64,000 nucleotides of DNA from Nilaparvata lugens. Lineage: Eukaryota; Arthropoda; Insecta; Hemiptera; Delphacidae. Below the pieces are notes generated by a model. That model was not told the DNA's origin. It worked only from the letters and a program-made list of their open reading frames with translations, and searched no databases. The stretch lies in the NCBI RefSeq assembly GCF_014356525.2, contig NC_052507.1, positions 42,885,295-42,949,294 on the forward strand, written 5' to 3'. The position numbers and the translations under genes are program-made. Numbering within the stretch: the first letter of the stretch is position 1; every line of letters starts with the position of its first letter. Shown piece after piece: positions 22,906-35,725 of this stretch.

Positions 22906-24139
22906 GTTGGAAATTTATTATTTTATTATTATAATTTTCACAAGAAGCACTGAATGGGAGAGAAAAACTAAGGATACTCCTTGTACTATTCCTCTCCCAA
23001 ATTTAGATAATTATTTAAAAGTCCGAAATGAGGTTATGATTCCACTTTTCTGAAATTTAGTTCTTTTTCACTCAAAAACAACTAAAATGAGCTGAGTTGG
23101 TAATAGTCTAAGAATGAGTTGTAGTACGAGGAGATCTGATCATTCCTGATGTATCAAGGATCAAAACTTAAGGCACTTATAACATTTGACAGAATGATCA
23201 GATCTCCTCGTTCTCTCAGCTCGTCAAGGCGGTTCGAAATCATGTATCATAACTGAAATTTGATAAACAAAAATTAGCTCATATTTACATACACGAAAAA
23301 ATGGCCAATTTCTATATTCAAAACTGTGTATCTCGGTAACCCGGAATTATAAAAAATATTACTTGATCCTTTGAGTTATGATCCTTGATGTATCTTTATG
23401 TGTAACACCCCCCCCCCCAACAACTAGGAAATACTGAAATTAAATGTATCTTACGGGTGATTCTCATAGAAAATAACTCTTGTAAGATGATTTCAGTCGA
23501 ATATATGTATTTTTTAAGGAAAGCCTTGAAAAGGTATTATAATGGAAAAAATGTATTTTGGTTGTAGAATATGTTTTTTTTGGACATTCCCCATCCCCCT
23601 CTACTAAATTCGAAAATCCCTAAGGAATCCTGTTCAGAATTAATTGTTCTGTCACGTTATGTGTAGTTTCCGATCATTACTAGAAAAATATCCAAGTTGT
23701 ATAGGGTAGAATCTGTAGGTTTGCATAATTTTGAAAACGCCTTGAAAAATATCCCTTTTTTGAAAATTTGTAGCTCCGGAACCAAAAATGGTAGAGTCTT
23801 GTATGACCACTCAATTTATTAGAAAACTTATTATCTTTAATTTTGTAAGAAATTAATTTTCTCCAAAAACTTGAAGTTTTCGAGTATCGATGGAAAAATC
23901 TGAAAAAGCCCGAAATTTTGGGGGTAAGTAATAATAATGGAGAGGTCTTGAGCAAAGCACTGGAGCTAGAATCTGAGCTCCAAATCAAGAATCTATGGGA
24001 CCTCTTATTTTTATGAGGATTCAATTCCACGAAGGGACTTGGATCATATTGTTCAATATCAGATGAATTTTCCAATGTCATAATGAAGAGTTGTTAATCG
24101 AGAAAGGTCGATCACTTGCATAAATACGAGTTTTTCATA
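22906..24139. other. Unassigned stretch with a 19-bp inverted repeat
   Basis: ACGAGGAGATCTGATCATT at 23126-23144 is exactly inverted at 23193-23211 (48-bp loop). There is a C run at 23409-23418. No gene recognised. Confidence 0.5.
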
Positions 24140-24311
24140 AATATGGGTTATGTGTTGACAAACCTCTGGTTTTGCTGGCAACACCTATAAGCTAATTTTG
24201 AGAAGAATTATCATTTATTTCATGTTAATGCTCAAATTAAGTTTTTAATAGTGTTTTTGTTTTGAAAAATTGTATTATATTGGGGCAAATAAAGAATTTG
24301 ATTTGATTTGA
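24140..24311 (+). mobile_element. LINE 3' tail
   Basis: Ends GGGGCAAATAAAGAATTTGA followed by TTTGATTTG, an AATAAA plus (TTTGA)n LINE terminus. The left limit is a guess; no coding part. Confidence 0.45.
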
Positions 24312-27045
24312 ATGGAGACAGTGACCCTGATATTTTCCTCCGTACTCCTTTCAAAAATATTTTTCCCAATTCTTGAAAAAGTGTGAACAAGTGATACTCT
24401 AATCACTTTTTGTGAACAAGTTTTGAATCAAAAAATTCCATCTCACAATAAAAAACTCTTTTCACAAATTCTCTTTCTGGCCAGTTGGAAGTATTGATAC
24501 CCGCTTTTGTGCGTACAATTGGCCAGATTTCAAGAGCGCTGAATTGTTTGGAGAAATGCATGGTGGTGGGGCGCGAACAACAAGCTGGAGAATGGAAGGC
24601 CAAATAGGAAGAAACTTCACTGGAAAGTCAAGTCAGAGCGGAAGGAAGCCGAAAGGGAGGAAGAGAGTTGAGAGCGAAGAGTGAGAGAGCGACCAATACA
24701 TTTTCAATAAGATACTGGAAGCAATAGGAGGGATTCGAGGCTCTCAACGAAGAGATGTGGAAGGCCTAAGAGGATTAGATTCAAACGAACTTTGCTCCAA
24801 AGGAGTAGCGAGCAGACCTTTTCCCTACTACAGTATAGCTCAGACCCGCAACACAACTCTACTAGATGAACGCTTAATTACAAATCCTTTTAGCCCGTTA
24901 TAAAATACACAGCCATCAATTAACATTATCTGGCATCGCGATAAGCTCTCACAACGACTCTTGAGCACTCACAACCGACTATTGTTATTATTATTGCTAT
25001 TATCATACTCGCCAGCCCAAGGACACTCTTCACTCTACACTATTGCTCTACTGCCCTTTCCTGTCATTGTTCGTTCTCCTCACATTTTCAACTTCACATT
25101 ATATGACTATGTCTATTTAATAACCATTAATGGATAAGATGTATGAATGATATATAATGTTTGTGTAATATGAAGAGTTATTTCAATGTATTATTAAACA
25201 TAGCCTATTATGTGAACCTTGAGAGTATCTTCTTTGATTCAATGGTAAATTTAGGAATTGAATTCAAGATTAAAAGAAACTTTCTCTCATTAGATCACAC
25301 AATAACTTTTAATCAACCTATGGTATTGTAGGCTACTATCTATTACTCTTGAAATGATAATCATCTTCGAAATGGAATAAATCTATCACTTACAAGTAAA
25401 ATTCAAATTAATATTCAACAGAGTATTTATTTGATTGAGTCGTTGAACGTTGACATGAACTTATAAGGCTCTGCGAACCATACAAATCTATCACGTAGAG
25501 GAGTTATTAATCTCATTCTCTGTGAGTGTTAACTTTTTAGCAAAATGCCTTCTCCTATCGTATAGATAGTCTTATATTCAGTCAATTGAAATAACAATAT
25601 AAAATGTATCAAACAATGATATGATAAAAACTCTTCCTACATTCCATGTATGAATTTTATCAACATTTTCCATTCTCAGATGTCAAACAACTCTTTGAAC
25701 TGAATATAACCCCATTGTGATCATTATCTTTGGGCATAATCTATTCAATTATGTGAAAAAATATAATGTAGATTCCAATTTTATTCGAGTAGTCTTTTAT
25801 GACTCACTGCCAAAACTCAATGTGTTCTTTAATTGGCATTGCAGAAGGTTTTACTTGCAGTACAGTTTGTGTGATCTATCTTTTATGCAATTTACGTTAT
25901 AACCATGAAAAAAACGTTTCAATGATTCTCCATCATTGATGAAGGCGAATTTAATCAATTATTTGTTCAGGCTCAACTGAAGAGGAGAAATAGCGAAACA
26001 CAAGATCGCGAGAACTCGATATTATACAACACTCGATATTTTATAACACAGCACACATGTGACGGTGAGCTTGTGCTGACGTTGCATAATTCATGGCTGG
26101 TTGTCGTCATATGCCGTTGCCGCAAAGCAAGGGCCATCGCCTAACGATGCACGGCGCATCTCTGTCCCTGTGGGCTGACCCTCTAATGGCGGCCTGGTGA
26201 CCATGCTAAGGGAAGCAAGCCATCACGGTCCGCGTCTCACAATTGCTGACCGGAACCGAGCGAGACTCGCCTTTCAAAGCCAGCGAACGCGCTGCCATCT
26301 TGTAACACTTTGCCCTTGCAATGATGGGTTTCAGTTGACTCTGTCCTATCGGATGTCGGTGATTTAGTGGGACCCTTCCATTGATTTCCAGGTATCAATT
26401 ATTATGAAATGATTGGTTCTAGGTAATAGATTCCATGAATCGACCTTCATGATAAGGTTTTTCAAACTATTAAATTTAATGTTGTGAATATGAAAATTTT
26501 CACATATAACATTTCCAATTACACACTCCTGGACGGTTCACCATGATGGAAAACCAGAAAAAGTAACTCCTATGACAATTTGAAATGAAACTATTCAATG
26601 AAATTGAAAATGAATATTGGGATAGTGTAGGAGAATGTTGGATATCTGTATTGAAAACTTGATGGTTACGTCGTTATGTAAGCTGGAACTTGACTTGGTT
26701 ACAACCTTTTATCTACCACGATTTTTTTGTTTAAAAGACACGGACCTAATCTACCATAGATTTCGTTCGAGGATCTGGATCTTCTATTTTTCTATCTTCT
26801 ACAGTATTGCTTGTCAGTAGACTATTGAATACATAGCAATGGATACTATTTATAATGAATATCCAATTGGGAATGTTTTAAATTATAGTACAATAATCGC
26901 CCTGATAAGACGATAATGGAGTATCAATAAACTTTTTTCTCAACTTGAACCGCTCGATTGAAATAATTGTCGTAATAGGAATTGAACAAAGTGGAGCTAA
27001 GTCATGTGAGGTATCCACATGACCAAATGAGATTCTATACCTAAC
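24312..27045. other. Long stretch without a supported gene
   Basis: A purine-rich GAGAG patch (24640-24700) and a GC-richer patch (about 26060-26400) stand out from AT-rich surroundings; neither shows a recognisable exon. The rest is short frames only. Confidence 0.35.
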
Positions 27046-27046
27046 A

Positions 27047-27445
27047 ATAGTTGACCGAACGTAGTGAGGTCTATGTTTTAACTCGGATTTTCTATTGTCT
27101 GTCTGTCTGTATGTAACGCGATTATGGCCGAATGCGTTGATGAAATTGGGATTTGGCAGGAATATTCCTTTTTCAACTGTGCGTCGATGTATACACAAGG
27201 TTTTTTGAAATTTTGCATTTTATATATTATGAAGAGGAAAGGAACTCCTCCATACTCTGATATCAATATATATATAATCTACTTTGAAGATAGGATCAAT
27301 CAGACTATAGAATAAGTAATAATATTAGTATCGGGGCACCGAGCTTCGCTTATTATTTATTTATTGACTTTTGATAAACCGAACACGATTCTACAAAATG
27401 ATTAAGGAAGTACTAACAGGCACAGCCCAAAACTGTTTTCCATGA
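27047..27445. repeat. GACCGAAC-type repeat plus antisense LINE tail
   Basis: GACCGAACGTAGTGAGGTC (27051-27069) through GGGGCACCGAGCTTCGC (about 27333) matches the family seen near 8110 and 9363. 27352-27445 is an antisense LINE tail like that at 9422-9515 (ACAGGC..GCCCAAAACTG shared). Confidence 0.5.
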
Positions 27446-27759
27446 ATTTTGATTTATGCACTATAAATAGTCCAGAAAGTAGGTTATGTTTCATACACTT
27501 GAATTCAGGTTCAATTTTTTGTTCAAACATTTGAAAACAAAAATGTATAATTTAGATTATATACAAACCAAATTGAATAACAAGATAACACTCACTAATC
27601 ACTTGAAATTGTCAGTGATCAACTTTGAAAATTATGGTATACTCTAGTTCAGGAGGATCATCATGTCATGTCAAAAAATCAGATTATGTTGATCAAATCG
27701 ATTAAAAATTGTCTAGCTAGGTAAAATTTCTCGCTGATTGATTATGATTACACAGCTGG

Positions 27760-28075
27760 AAATAATTCTGTCTCTCTCCCACATAGGCACACGCATCTTC
27801 TGTTATCGAGAGGCGACGAAATTATCATCTGTTTTCCAAGGATGAATCATCCTTTTAATGTCATTCAGCGAGTTTTCCAAAGAATGAGACCTAGTGCAAT
27901 CGAATCTTTATATTATGAACCTACTATGTTCCAAATTTCGTGAAAATCGTTAGAGCAGTTTTCGAGATCCGTAAAACATAAATAACCAGATATAAAAATA
28001 GCCAGATATAAAAATAACCAGATATATACAGAAATTGCTTGCTTGGGTACCCGTGCTTCGCTACGGGAATTAAAT
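27760..28075 (+). repeat. Dispersed repeat family D, copy 2
   Basis: Same ordered blocks as 13540-13832, with the low-complexity part made of ATAAAAATAACCAGAT units. It ends AGAAATTGCTTGCTTGGG and then CCGTGCTTCGCTACGGG. Confidence 0.7.
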
Positions 28076-30366
28076 GATCAGATTATTTTTGTAAAATATT
28101 TATAACCTGAATTCTACCAAAGCCGTTATAATTGTTTTTGAGATCCATCATACAAACAAGAATTGCTTGCTGAATATAACTTTAATAATAAATTAATACA
28201 GTCTCGTCACTGTCATAGAATTTTGTATCCGAAAAGGTGCTCTCCCTCGATAGAAATCTTATTATATATGGGATCGTTTCAAGTTTCATTCAAATACATT
28301 TCTATAATACTTAGTTACCCAAAAATCGTTGTCAGTAAGTGTGATGATTAGTTTCGTTGCTATCACCTCAGTTTGAACAACACATCCAATTCTGTTGAAA
28401 TATACATTCAACTACGTATTTTAAAAAGCAATTAAAAGTTAGTGATGCCTCATGGTGTCACCCAGTTGCTCTTATGCACTCATCTTGACATCAAGGAATA
28501 TTTTTATTGAAGCATGCAATGTTTTCAAATTATATTGCTAATTGTTATAACTACAGCTGTAAATTCTTCCTCTTCCTCTCTTTAGTTTTCAACAAACGAT
28601 GGAAATTCCTGTTTCAATAAGCTGCCACTTGGATGATCAATTTTTCCTCTCAAGTTATCTCAGCTCAAATTTTTGTATCACGGACCTACTATTTGCTAGG
28701 AGCATCTAATGATCTGCCCTCTATCGGTAATAAATAAAGAAATTAGGCCACAGCTTGGCATAAAAATTATTGAGTCTAATCATTTGAATTATTAATTGAT
28801 GTGTTGGAAGTGCTCTGTGGAATAGTAGACTAATTGCAGCGAATTTTGTGGAATATTGGCCGGGGCTTAAGAGTCAACCTCGACTTTATCCATTGGCAAT
28901 TAATATTTTTCATTGACAGTTATCAAATTAGCAGTGATCATGTTATTTTTGCTTGATGCAATTGAAAATAGAATTCCAAATCAAGTTTATTTGGAATTGG
29001 TTGACTCTGGTATCCATGAATCTCTCGCTTATTCTGGAATTTCTGGCATAGCTTGATTTGATCTGGCTTGATTGATTTGATTTGATAGCCTATCGCATGA
29101 GCTGGTTTACACAGAAGTTATTGACAAAATGTTGATAACTTAATCCTTATCGATTCTATTGGATTGAACGAAACTTGACTAACACATATGTTCATCAAAT
29201 GTTTACATTTTCTTAATAACTTAGGTGTAAATGCAGCTTTACTCTTCGTTTCACTTATTCAAAATTGTAAAAGCAGTCAATCCACTGATTCTTTCTTCAA
29301 TTGAAGTCCATTTATATATAAGAGTTGTAACAATCATCTCAGGCCTTGGTTTTCTACAGCTACAAGCCAGGCCAAGAAAGTTTTCAAATTGCAACTTTCT
29401 GCCTCAAAACGTACAAAAGGAACCAGCTTATGGCAAAGGGGCTAGAGGTTGAAACAATGATGGTCAAAAGTCTAATGGTGAAATAACCGATGCTGACCAG
29501 TGACAAAAGAGTGGCAGCCAGATGCCAGGCGTGAGTGGAGTGCCATCAGATAGGGGGCAGCACCAACTGGGGCAGTGATCCAAGAAGGAACAATGGTTCG
29601 AGGGTTGGCGAGCACGTGGAGTTGGGAACACGAGGACACTTTTCGGTGAACCATGGCTAGAGTAATTTGTCTGAGGAGTGAGCAGCATGCAGCCCGCAGC
29701 CATAGGGGCTGAAATGGAGTCCTGTCTCCGGAAAACCACCACCACATCAACACCACCACATCAAAACCACCATTAGAGAAAAATAATTAAAATTCATAAT
29801 TTGTAATGTAAAGTGAGCAGTTTGAAAGTGCGCGAAAAGGCCATGGTCCGCGGGGTATACAACATAAAAGGTTAGTGTAATTTTAAGTTGTTGTTTGTTT
29901 TCCACACTGGTTATTTTCATGTACTATTGTTGTTTAAATAGGGTCTTGGTTTTGTTATTTATCGTATCTTTGTGCATTATTATTTTGTATTATTATTATA
30001 TTTCATAAATGGTAAAATCATATTTCATATTTCGCTGTTCTGCTTAACAGAGTAATTACTAAAATTTCGAAGGACATTTGATATATTTAATCAACATTGA
30101 AAATCTCATTTGTTTCTTTGTAAAGTGTCATCAAACTGAGAACTTTAGTATTCATTGATATAAATATAAATAGGTTTGTCTTGTGTCATGTAATGACATC
30201 AAAATCGGCACCAAATGACACCAGAGCTTCGCTCTGGAGTATGAAAGCATAAAACATCTATTGCGAAAGAAGAAATTATAATATCATTCATAGTTCATAC
30301 AGAAATGTTCTATCTAATCACAGTAAATTGAGATTAATTCCCAGGGGAATGCAAAAATTTCCCTAA
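28076..30366. other. Long stretch without a supported gene
   Basis: 29440-29770 is less AT-rich and has overlapping frames on the minus strand without any recognisable domain, plus a CCACCACATCAACACCACCA patch. Nothing else assignable. Confidence 0.35.
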
Positions 30367-30515
30367 CAAAGGTCCGGTTGCACAAAGCCGGTTGAATTTT
30401 AATCCTGATTAATTTCACATGAACCAAATCAGAGAATACCCTCTAAAAAAGATAGATCTACCGGAATTTATCAGGATTGGAAAGAGTCCGGCTTTCTTCT
30501 AACCGGCACTAAGTA
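30367..30515. mobile_element. MITE-like inverted repeat (GGTCCGGTTGCAC family)
   Basis: Starts GGTCCGGTTGCACAAAGCCG. The inner arm AGCCGGTTGAATTTTAATCC is matched inverted by AATCCTGATAAATTCCGG-like sequence at the other end (around 30460-30505, with GAGTCCGGCT). A related but more decayed copy is at about 30978-31100. No coding part. Confidence 0.5.
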
Positions 30516-30554
30516 CCAGATTGAATGATCACAAAAGTTGAACAGCTGAGTCAT

Positions 30555-30896
30555 AATTTTGACACAGTCCCACACACATGAACTCGCTCACTCACTTCCA
30601 TCATCAACAAACGACGAAAAAATTATTATCAGATGTTTTTTCAAGGATGAATAATTATAATTATCCTTTCAATGTCCTTCAGCGAGTTTCCCCAGGGATG
30701 AGACCTAGTGCAATCGAATTTCATATTATAAACCTACTTTGCTCTGAATTTTGTGAGAATCGTTTTCGAGATCCGGTTAAATACAAACATACAAACATCC
30801 AAACATCTGAACATCTGAACATCTGAACATCTGAACATCTGAACATCTGAACATCTGAACATATGAACATAAATAGCTCGTTTAATAGTATAGGAT
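30555..30896 (+). repeat. Dispersed repeat family D, copy 3, with (CATCTGAA)n
   Basis: Same ordered blocks as the other copies. The low-complexity segment is an array of 8-bp CATCTGAA units (about 30803-30862), a different satellite at the same position as in copies 1 and 2. Ends TAGCTCGTTTAATAGTATAG. Confidence 0.75.
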
Positions 30897-31394
30897 AAAA
30901 AGGAATAGGACCAGCTGATGGAATACTATGTTTTTTCGATATAGTTTTTAGCTGATTTTGAAACATGAAAATATCAGGTCCAGTAGCTCAAAAGCTTGTT
31001 CAATTTCAATCATGATTGAATTCCATGAGAACTAATCAGAGCAGAGGTTTTTTTAATAGAAGGCTTCTCTGATTTCTTTCTCGTGATATTTAGTCCATAT
31101 TAGGAATTAACAGACAGGACAACTTGCTCTCTCAAGGCCATGGCTGCATAGAAACATAGAGCAACAGAGGAACCAATACAACAGAAGCTGAAGAAATTAG
31201 TCACATTTCTATCACCTCACAATAAACATCAATTCAACTACCTCATGTTTGGAGAGATCGATTTTCAATTTATTTTGCTATCATCCGGTCAATTTCTGTA
31301 CCTATCCTTCCAGATGTTCCATGAATACTGCAATGTTTTAAAATAAGATTGCTGAATTTGGTAACTCAACTACAGCTATTATAATCTTTTTCAC

Positions 31395-31515
31395 TTGCTA
31401 ACACTTTCTTTCTCACGTTTTCAACAGAATATGGAAACTTTCTTTGATCAGCTGCTACTTGAGGGACCATTAATCCTTTCTGAAAGAGCTTCAGCGATTT
31501 TTCCCTGAGTTGAGA
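31395..31515 (+). repeat. Partial family D copy
   Basis: Shares TTTTCAACAGAATATGGAAA-like, CAGCGATTTTTCC and GTTGAGACCTG blocks with family D. It is cut off by the inverted repeat arm that starts at about 31530. Confidence 0.4.
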
Positions 31516-31529
31516 CCTGTTCCAAAATA

Positions 31530-32330
31530 ATTCTTTCCTCCACCTACTGTCTAAAGTACTTACTTTACTTCCTGAAACCTAATACTAAAGTGTCACTTTT
31601 TTGCTTTCGGTAGTAAAAAACAGAAAAACTCCCTAGGGAGTAGAAGTGACTCCATTTAAATAACATGGGGAGCATCTCTATTTTGAAACTTACATTGTAA
31701 TAGGTTAGAAGGTCTGAGCTCAGATGAGAAAGCATAATAGAGGTGTCTGTCATTGAGTCAACTGAATTCAATACCACAACCAGAAATTTGATTAACTCAT
31801 GAAATATAATATGTTTGTATGATAATTATTATATTCTTAATATTAGTAGACGATAAAAATTTGTACAATTTTAAAAATATTTTATTCTATTCAAAATACC
31901 AGCCAACAAATATTTTTGATCTGCAATTCAAATCTGAACCGCGTGATCTGGAGTCAGCCATTTTTGGTAGCTGCTCAGCTGATATAATTGTTACAACTTT
32001 TGCCGATAGATAGTGCAATCGGCAGTGCCAATCAGACGACCGGTTTTTAGGTTTTAATTTAGGTTATGTTGTTAGGAATCATTGTCACCAATACGTAAGT
32101 TATTAGAATGATTTTATTTGCAGTTTCTATAAAAAAATGTAGATGGAGGAAAAATGTTGTGTACATCACGAGCAAAAATACTTTTTCTCCTTCAGGAAAA
32201 TTGCTGCCCTCGGCTTCGCCTCGGGCTTCAAACTTTTCCCCACAGAGAGAAAAAGTCGTACTTTCAACTCTAGATATACAAATAACTATTTTTTATCGCA
32301 AACGTACTCTATTCCTGATTCAATAAGAAA
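31530..32330. repeat. Long inverted repeat, left arm
   Basis: The order CCTCCACCTACTGTCTAAAG, AAGTGTCACTTTTT, AACTCCCTAGGGAG, CAAAATACCAGCCAACAAAT, CTTCGCCTCGGGCTTC and TACAAATAACTATTT is found in reverse at 34460-35215. Visible identity varies, with indels. No ORF with a recognisable product. Confidence 0.75.
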
Positions 32331-34459
32331 AATTGCATGGTTGCCTGTAAATTTGGTATACGGGTGAAAGTTTTACGTGACAACGACTTTGAGTGGTAAA
32401 ATAATTTCAATGTGAATATTCATTCCTATAGTAGGAAGAAGGATGAAATAATAGTAACAATCTAGAACATTTATTTATACAAAGAATTATATTTAAAACA
32501 TTAATTTATACGAATAATCTCGCACTGAATTTCATATTAACAAAATTTTATTTTTACCTTCACACATCCTCAACAAAATCACTCTGTCTCTCTCGCTCTT
32601 AGGCGGGCTAACTGTGCTCGATTCAATTTTTTACATAGGAATTCGCGCTCATTTTTTCAAGTTAAACAAATTATTATTGGCTGAGAAACGATTTATACTA
32701 CTTTTGTGATTGAAAACTACCACAACATTGTGATTACTACAACATAACCTATTCACTTATACCTATTATACTTACACTTATACCTATTCACTCATACTTA
32801 TTCACATAACCTATTCACTAAGTAGTGGTGCAGTCGCAGGAGATTGCTCCGTTTCACTCTCTCTCCAGGTGAATGCCTTCGGGTTGCTGCTGCGTTGCTC
32901 GCCACTGGTCCTATTCATGTTCTTTCCAGACGACCGTGAACCGAAACGAACGCTCTCACTCGCTCTCATTGTGAGCGCATAATGTGGGAACGTAACGCAG
33001 TTTCTTGAAGTGTCACCCGGCAAACCAATTTATGAGACATTGTCACGTCAAAAATGTTAGAGGCTTTTTCGAGATCCGTCAGACATTCATACATATCCAC
33101 AAACACACATATTTAAACAGAAATTGTTCGCTTAGTATAATTGACTTCAATGATTATGATTTTATTCAATGAGAGCTTATTTCGCATAATAATAAAAACC
33201 AAAAATCTCAAACATAATAATTGAGATCGAAACTAATAACAGCTGGCATGAAAAGCAGGAATGGCAATCATTATTTTGAAATCGAAACAGTAGCTATCAT
33301 CTTATCCTCATCTGATCTAATGTAAACAAATTATAGTGAGATTCACATCATTGTGTCAGCATCATTTGAATGGGGAGCATTGATTCTATTAATGAGGTAT
33401 ACTGACAGTTTCAAGTGAATATCAACGAACTGTTATGCATATTCTCCAATATTTTTATCTAAAGCCACCTTCTATTTTCTTTGGTAACACAACTAATGTT
33501 TGGGAATAATTGATTCCCAAAGCGAATAATTGAATGGGAAAAGCGTCTTACAGCTATTTGGCCGTTTTAATAAATAACCCCTTTCTTTTGTCAAGTTAAA
33601 TTCTGGCCGAATTTCCTCATTATTGCACACAGATTCCACAATGGACACCTCTGAAGTTTCAAAAATTCCCTCCATTCATCATACTGGATAATTAAAATTT
33701 CATCGAAATTGTTTAAGCTGTTTCCGCGATCTGTCAGATATACTAACAACATTAGTCTTGATAGAATAGGATCAATTGATAGAACTCCCGTCATAAAAGT
33801 TTGTTTTATGAAACATAAAAATTATCTATACTCCCAGGAAAAGAAATAAAAATATTTATTCTAATATTTATAAATCTGATTACCATTTTAAAAATTATTC
33901 AACACGACATGTTTCAGCTATAAATAAAGACATTATCAAGTGATTGGAAAATATATAATATTATCAGGAATAGCTCTGATTGAAGTAGCAGTGCCCAATC
34001 AATTTTTCTGCGATAAATGCATTTTAATCTTCATCTTAGTTCCAACCTAACAAAGTTAACTCAACTTAATACCAACCTGACAAAAATATTGATTTGGTTA
34101 CCAGTTAACAACTGTTTCGAAGAGGTACTCTCTCTAGATTATAGTTCTATATTAACATATGGTATGGACATTTCAATTATAATCAAGAGATTGGAATAAG
34201 AAGAATATACATGCCAAAAGACGAACTTTAAACCCTTAAAAACCACCCTTAGAGTTGAAATATCGCCAAAAGATTTCTTAATGAGCACCTAGGACTTATA
34301 AGAAGGCTATATTCCAAGTTTTGTTGCAATCCGTCCAGTAGTTTTCCAGGAATCGTGATCAGTGAGTCAGTGAGTTAGTGAGATAAGAATTTTATAAGTA
34401 TAGATTATTCATAATCAATCAGCTGACAAGCTCTCAATATTTTTCATGATGCGTGTCCA
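32331..34459. other. Spacer between the inverted arms
   Basis: Holds a family-D end (33050-33140: TTTTTCGAGATCCGTCAGAC ... GAAATTGTTCGC). Near 33890-33960 is a CACGACATGTTTC word shared with the palindrome at 59.7 kb. Near 34310-34410 is a GCAATCCGTCCAGTAGTTTT...GTGAGTCAGTGAG repeat end. No gene. Confidence 0.45.
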
Positions 34460-35215
34460 TCAGTATCAAAACTCTCACATTTGAAATAGTTATTTGTATG
34501 AATCTAGAGTGAAAAGTACTGTTTTTTCTCCCCTAGGGAAAAGTTTGAAGCCCGAGGCGAAGCCGTGGGCAACAGTTTTTCTGGGGGAGAAAAGACATTC
34601 TTCACTCGTGATGTACAAAACATTTTTATAAAAACTGCAGTTAAAATAATTTTCAAAAAGTTACGTGACCAGTAAAATGTTTTACAACATAACTTAAAAA
34701 TTGAACAGCTGTCTTGTAATCACACAGTTCACCGCCGACAGCGCTATCTGTCGGCAAAAGTTGTAACAACAATGGCCGCCGACTCGACTACAATACTATG
34801 ATGAAGTTCCCGTTTCAAATTTGATTAGTTGATGAGGAATATTTGTTGGTTGGTATTTTGAATAGCATGAAATATAAAAAAAAATATTTATACATTTTTC
34901 TAGTATACTGATATGAAGTTCGTCATAATTTTGGCATGAAACATATATTTTAATATATTGATCAAGTTGAGGTATTGAATTTAGTTCGTTTAATGACTAC
35001 TCTATATGCTTCCTCATCTGAGCTTAGACCTTCTAATCTATTTAAAATGTGAGTTTTTTAAATTGAGATGGTTCCCATGTTATTTGAATGGAGTTACTTT
35101 TACACTCTAGGGAGTTTATCTGTTTTTTCCTACCGAGAGCGAAAAAGTGACACTCTAGTATTATGTTTCAGAGAGTGAAGTAGGCTCTTTAGACAGTAGG
35201 TGGAGGAAAACAAAT
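34460..35215. repeat. Long inverted repeat, right arm
   Basis: Inverted partner of 31530-32330. It contains a local hairpin: TTTTTCTCCCC at 34523 against GGGGGAGAAAAG at 34582. Confidence 0.75.
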
Positions 35216-35395
35216 TCAATAGATGATTAAAAATTAAATAAAAAATTATTAAATGAACTAAATAATGCTGAAGAAATTATAATATTCTTGATTGTGCAGA
35301 ATTAATTTCTAATTAGATGAGAAATATTTTCATCAGGTGGAGAGATTATCAAGGAACTGGATAAATTATCAAATGGGATACAAATTCAAACGTGA

Positions 35396-35592
35396 ACTGG
35401 GTTTATCAACATAAGTGAGTTTTTGATCTTGGAATAACAGTTTTTAAGAGTAAATTATGATTCGACTGTGAATTGTGGTTCAACTGAACTGAGTTTATCA
35501 ACATAAGTGAGTTTTTGACCTTGGGATAAACAAATAACAGCTTTTAAGAGTAAATTATGATTCAACAGTGAATTTTGATTCAACTGAATTAA
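35396..35592. repeat. Tandem duplication, unit about 95-100 bp
   Basis: GTTTATCAACATAAGTGAGT, then AGAGTAAATTATGATTC, occurs twice (starts about 35400 and 35488) with a short insertion in the second unit. Confidence 0.8.
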
Positions 35593-35725
35593 CTAGAACA
35601 GGTGACATCAGATACTTGTGGATGAGGGAACTGCGTTAGGTGTTATGTTCACAGAACTACTGGTTCAGGTGATACAGGTGATCAGTCGTTAATCAATACA
35701 AGAAAATCATCAAATGCCTATATCG

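Noticed and set aside
29464..29759. Two overlapping minus-strand frames of about 95 codons
   Set aside because: Chance opening in a GC-richer patch; no motif.
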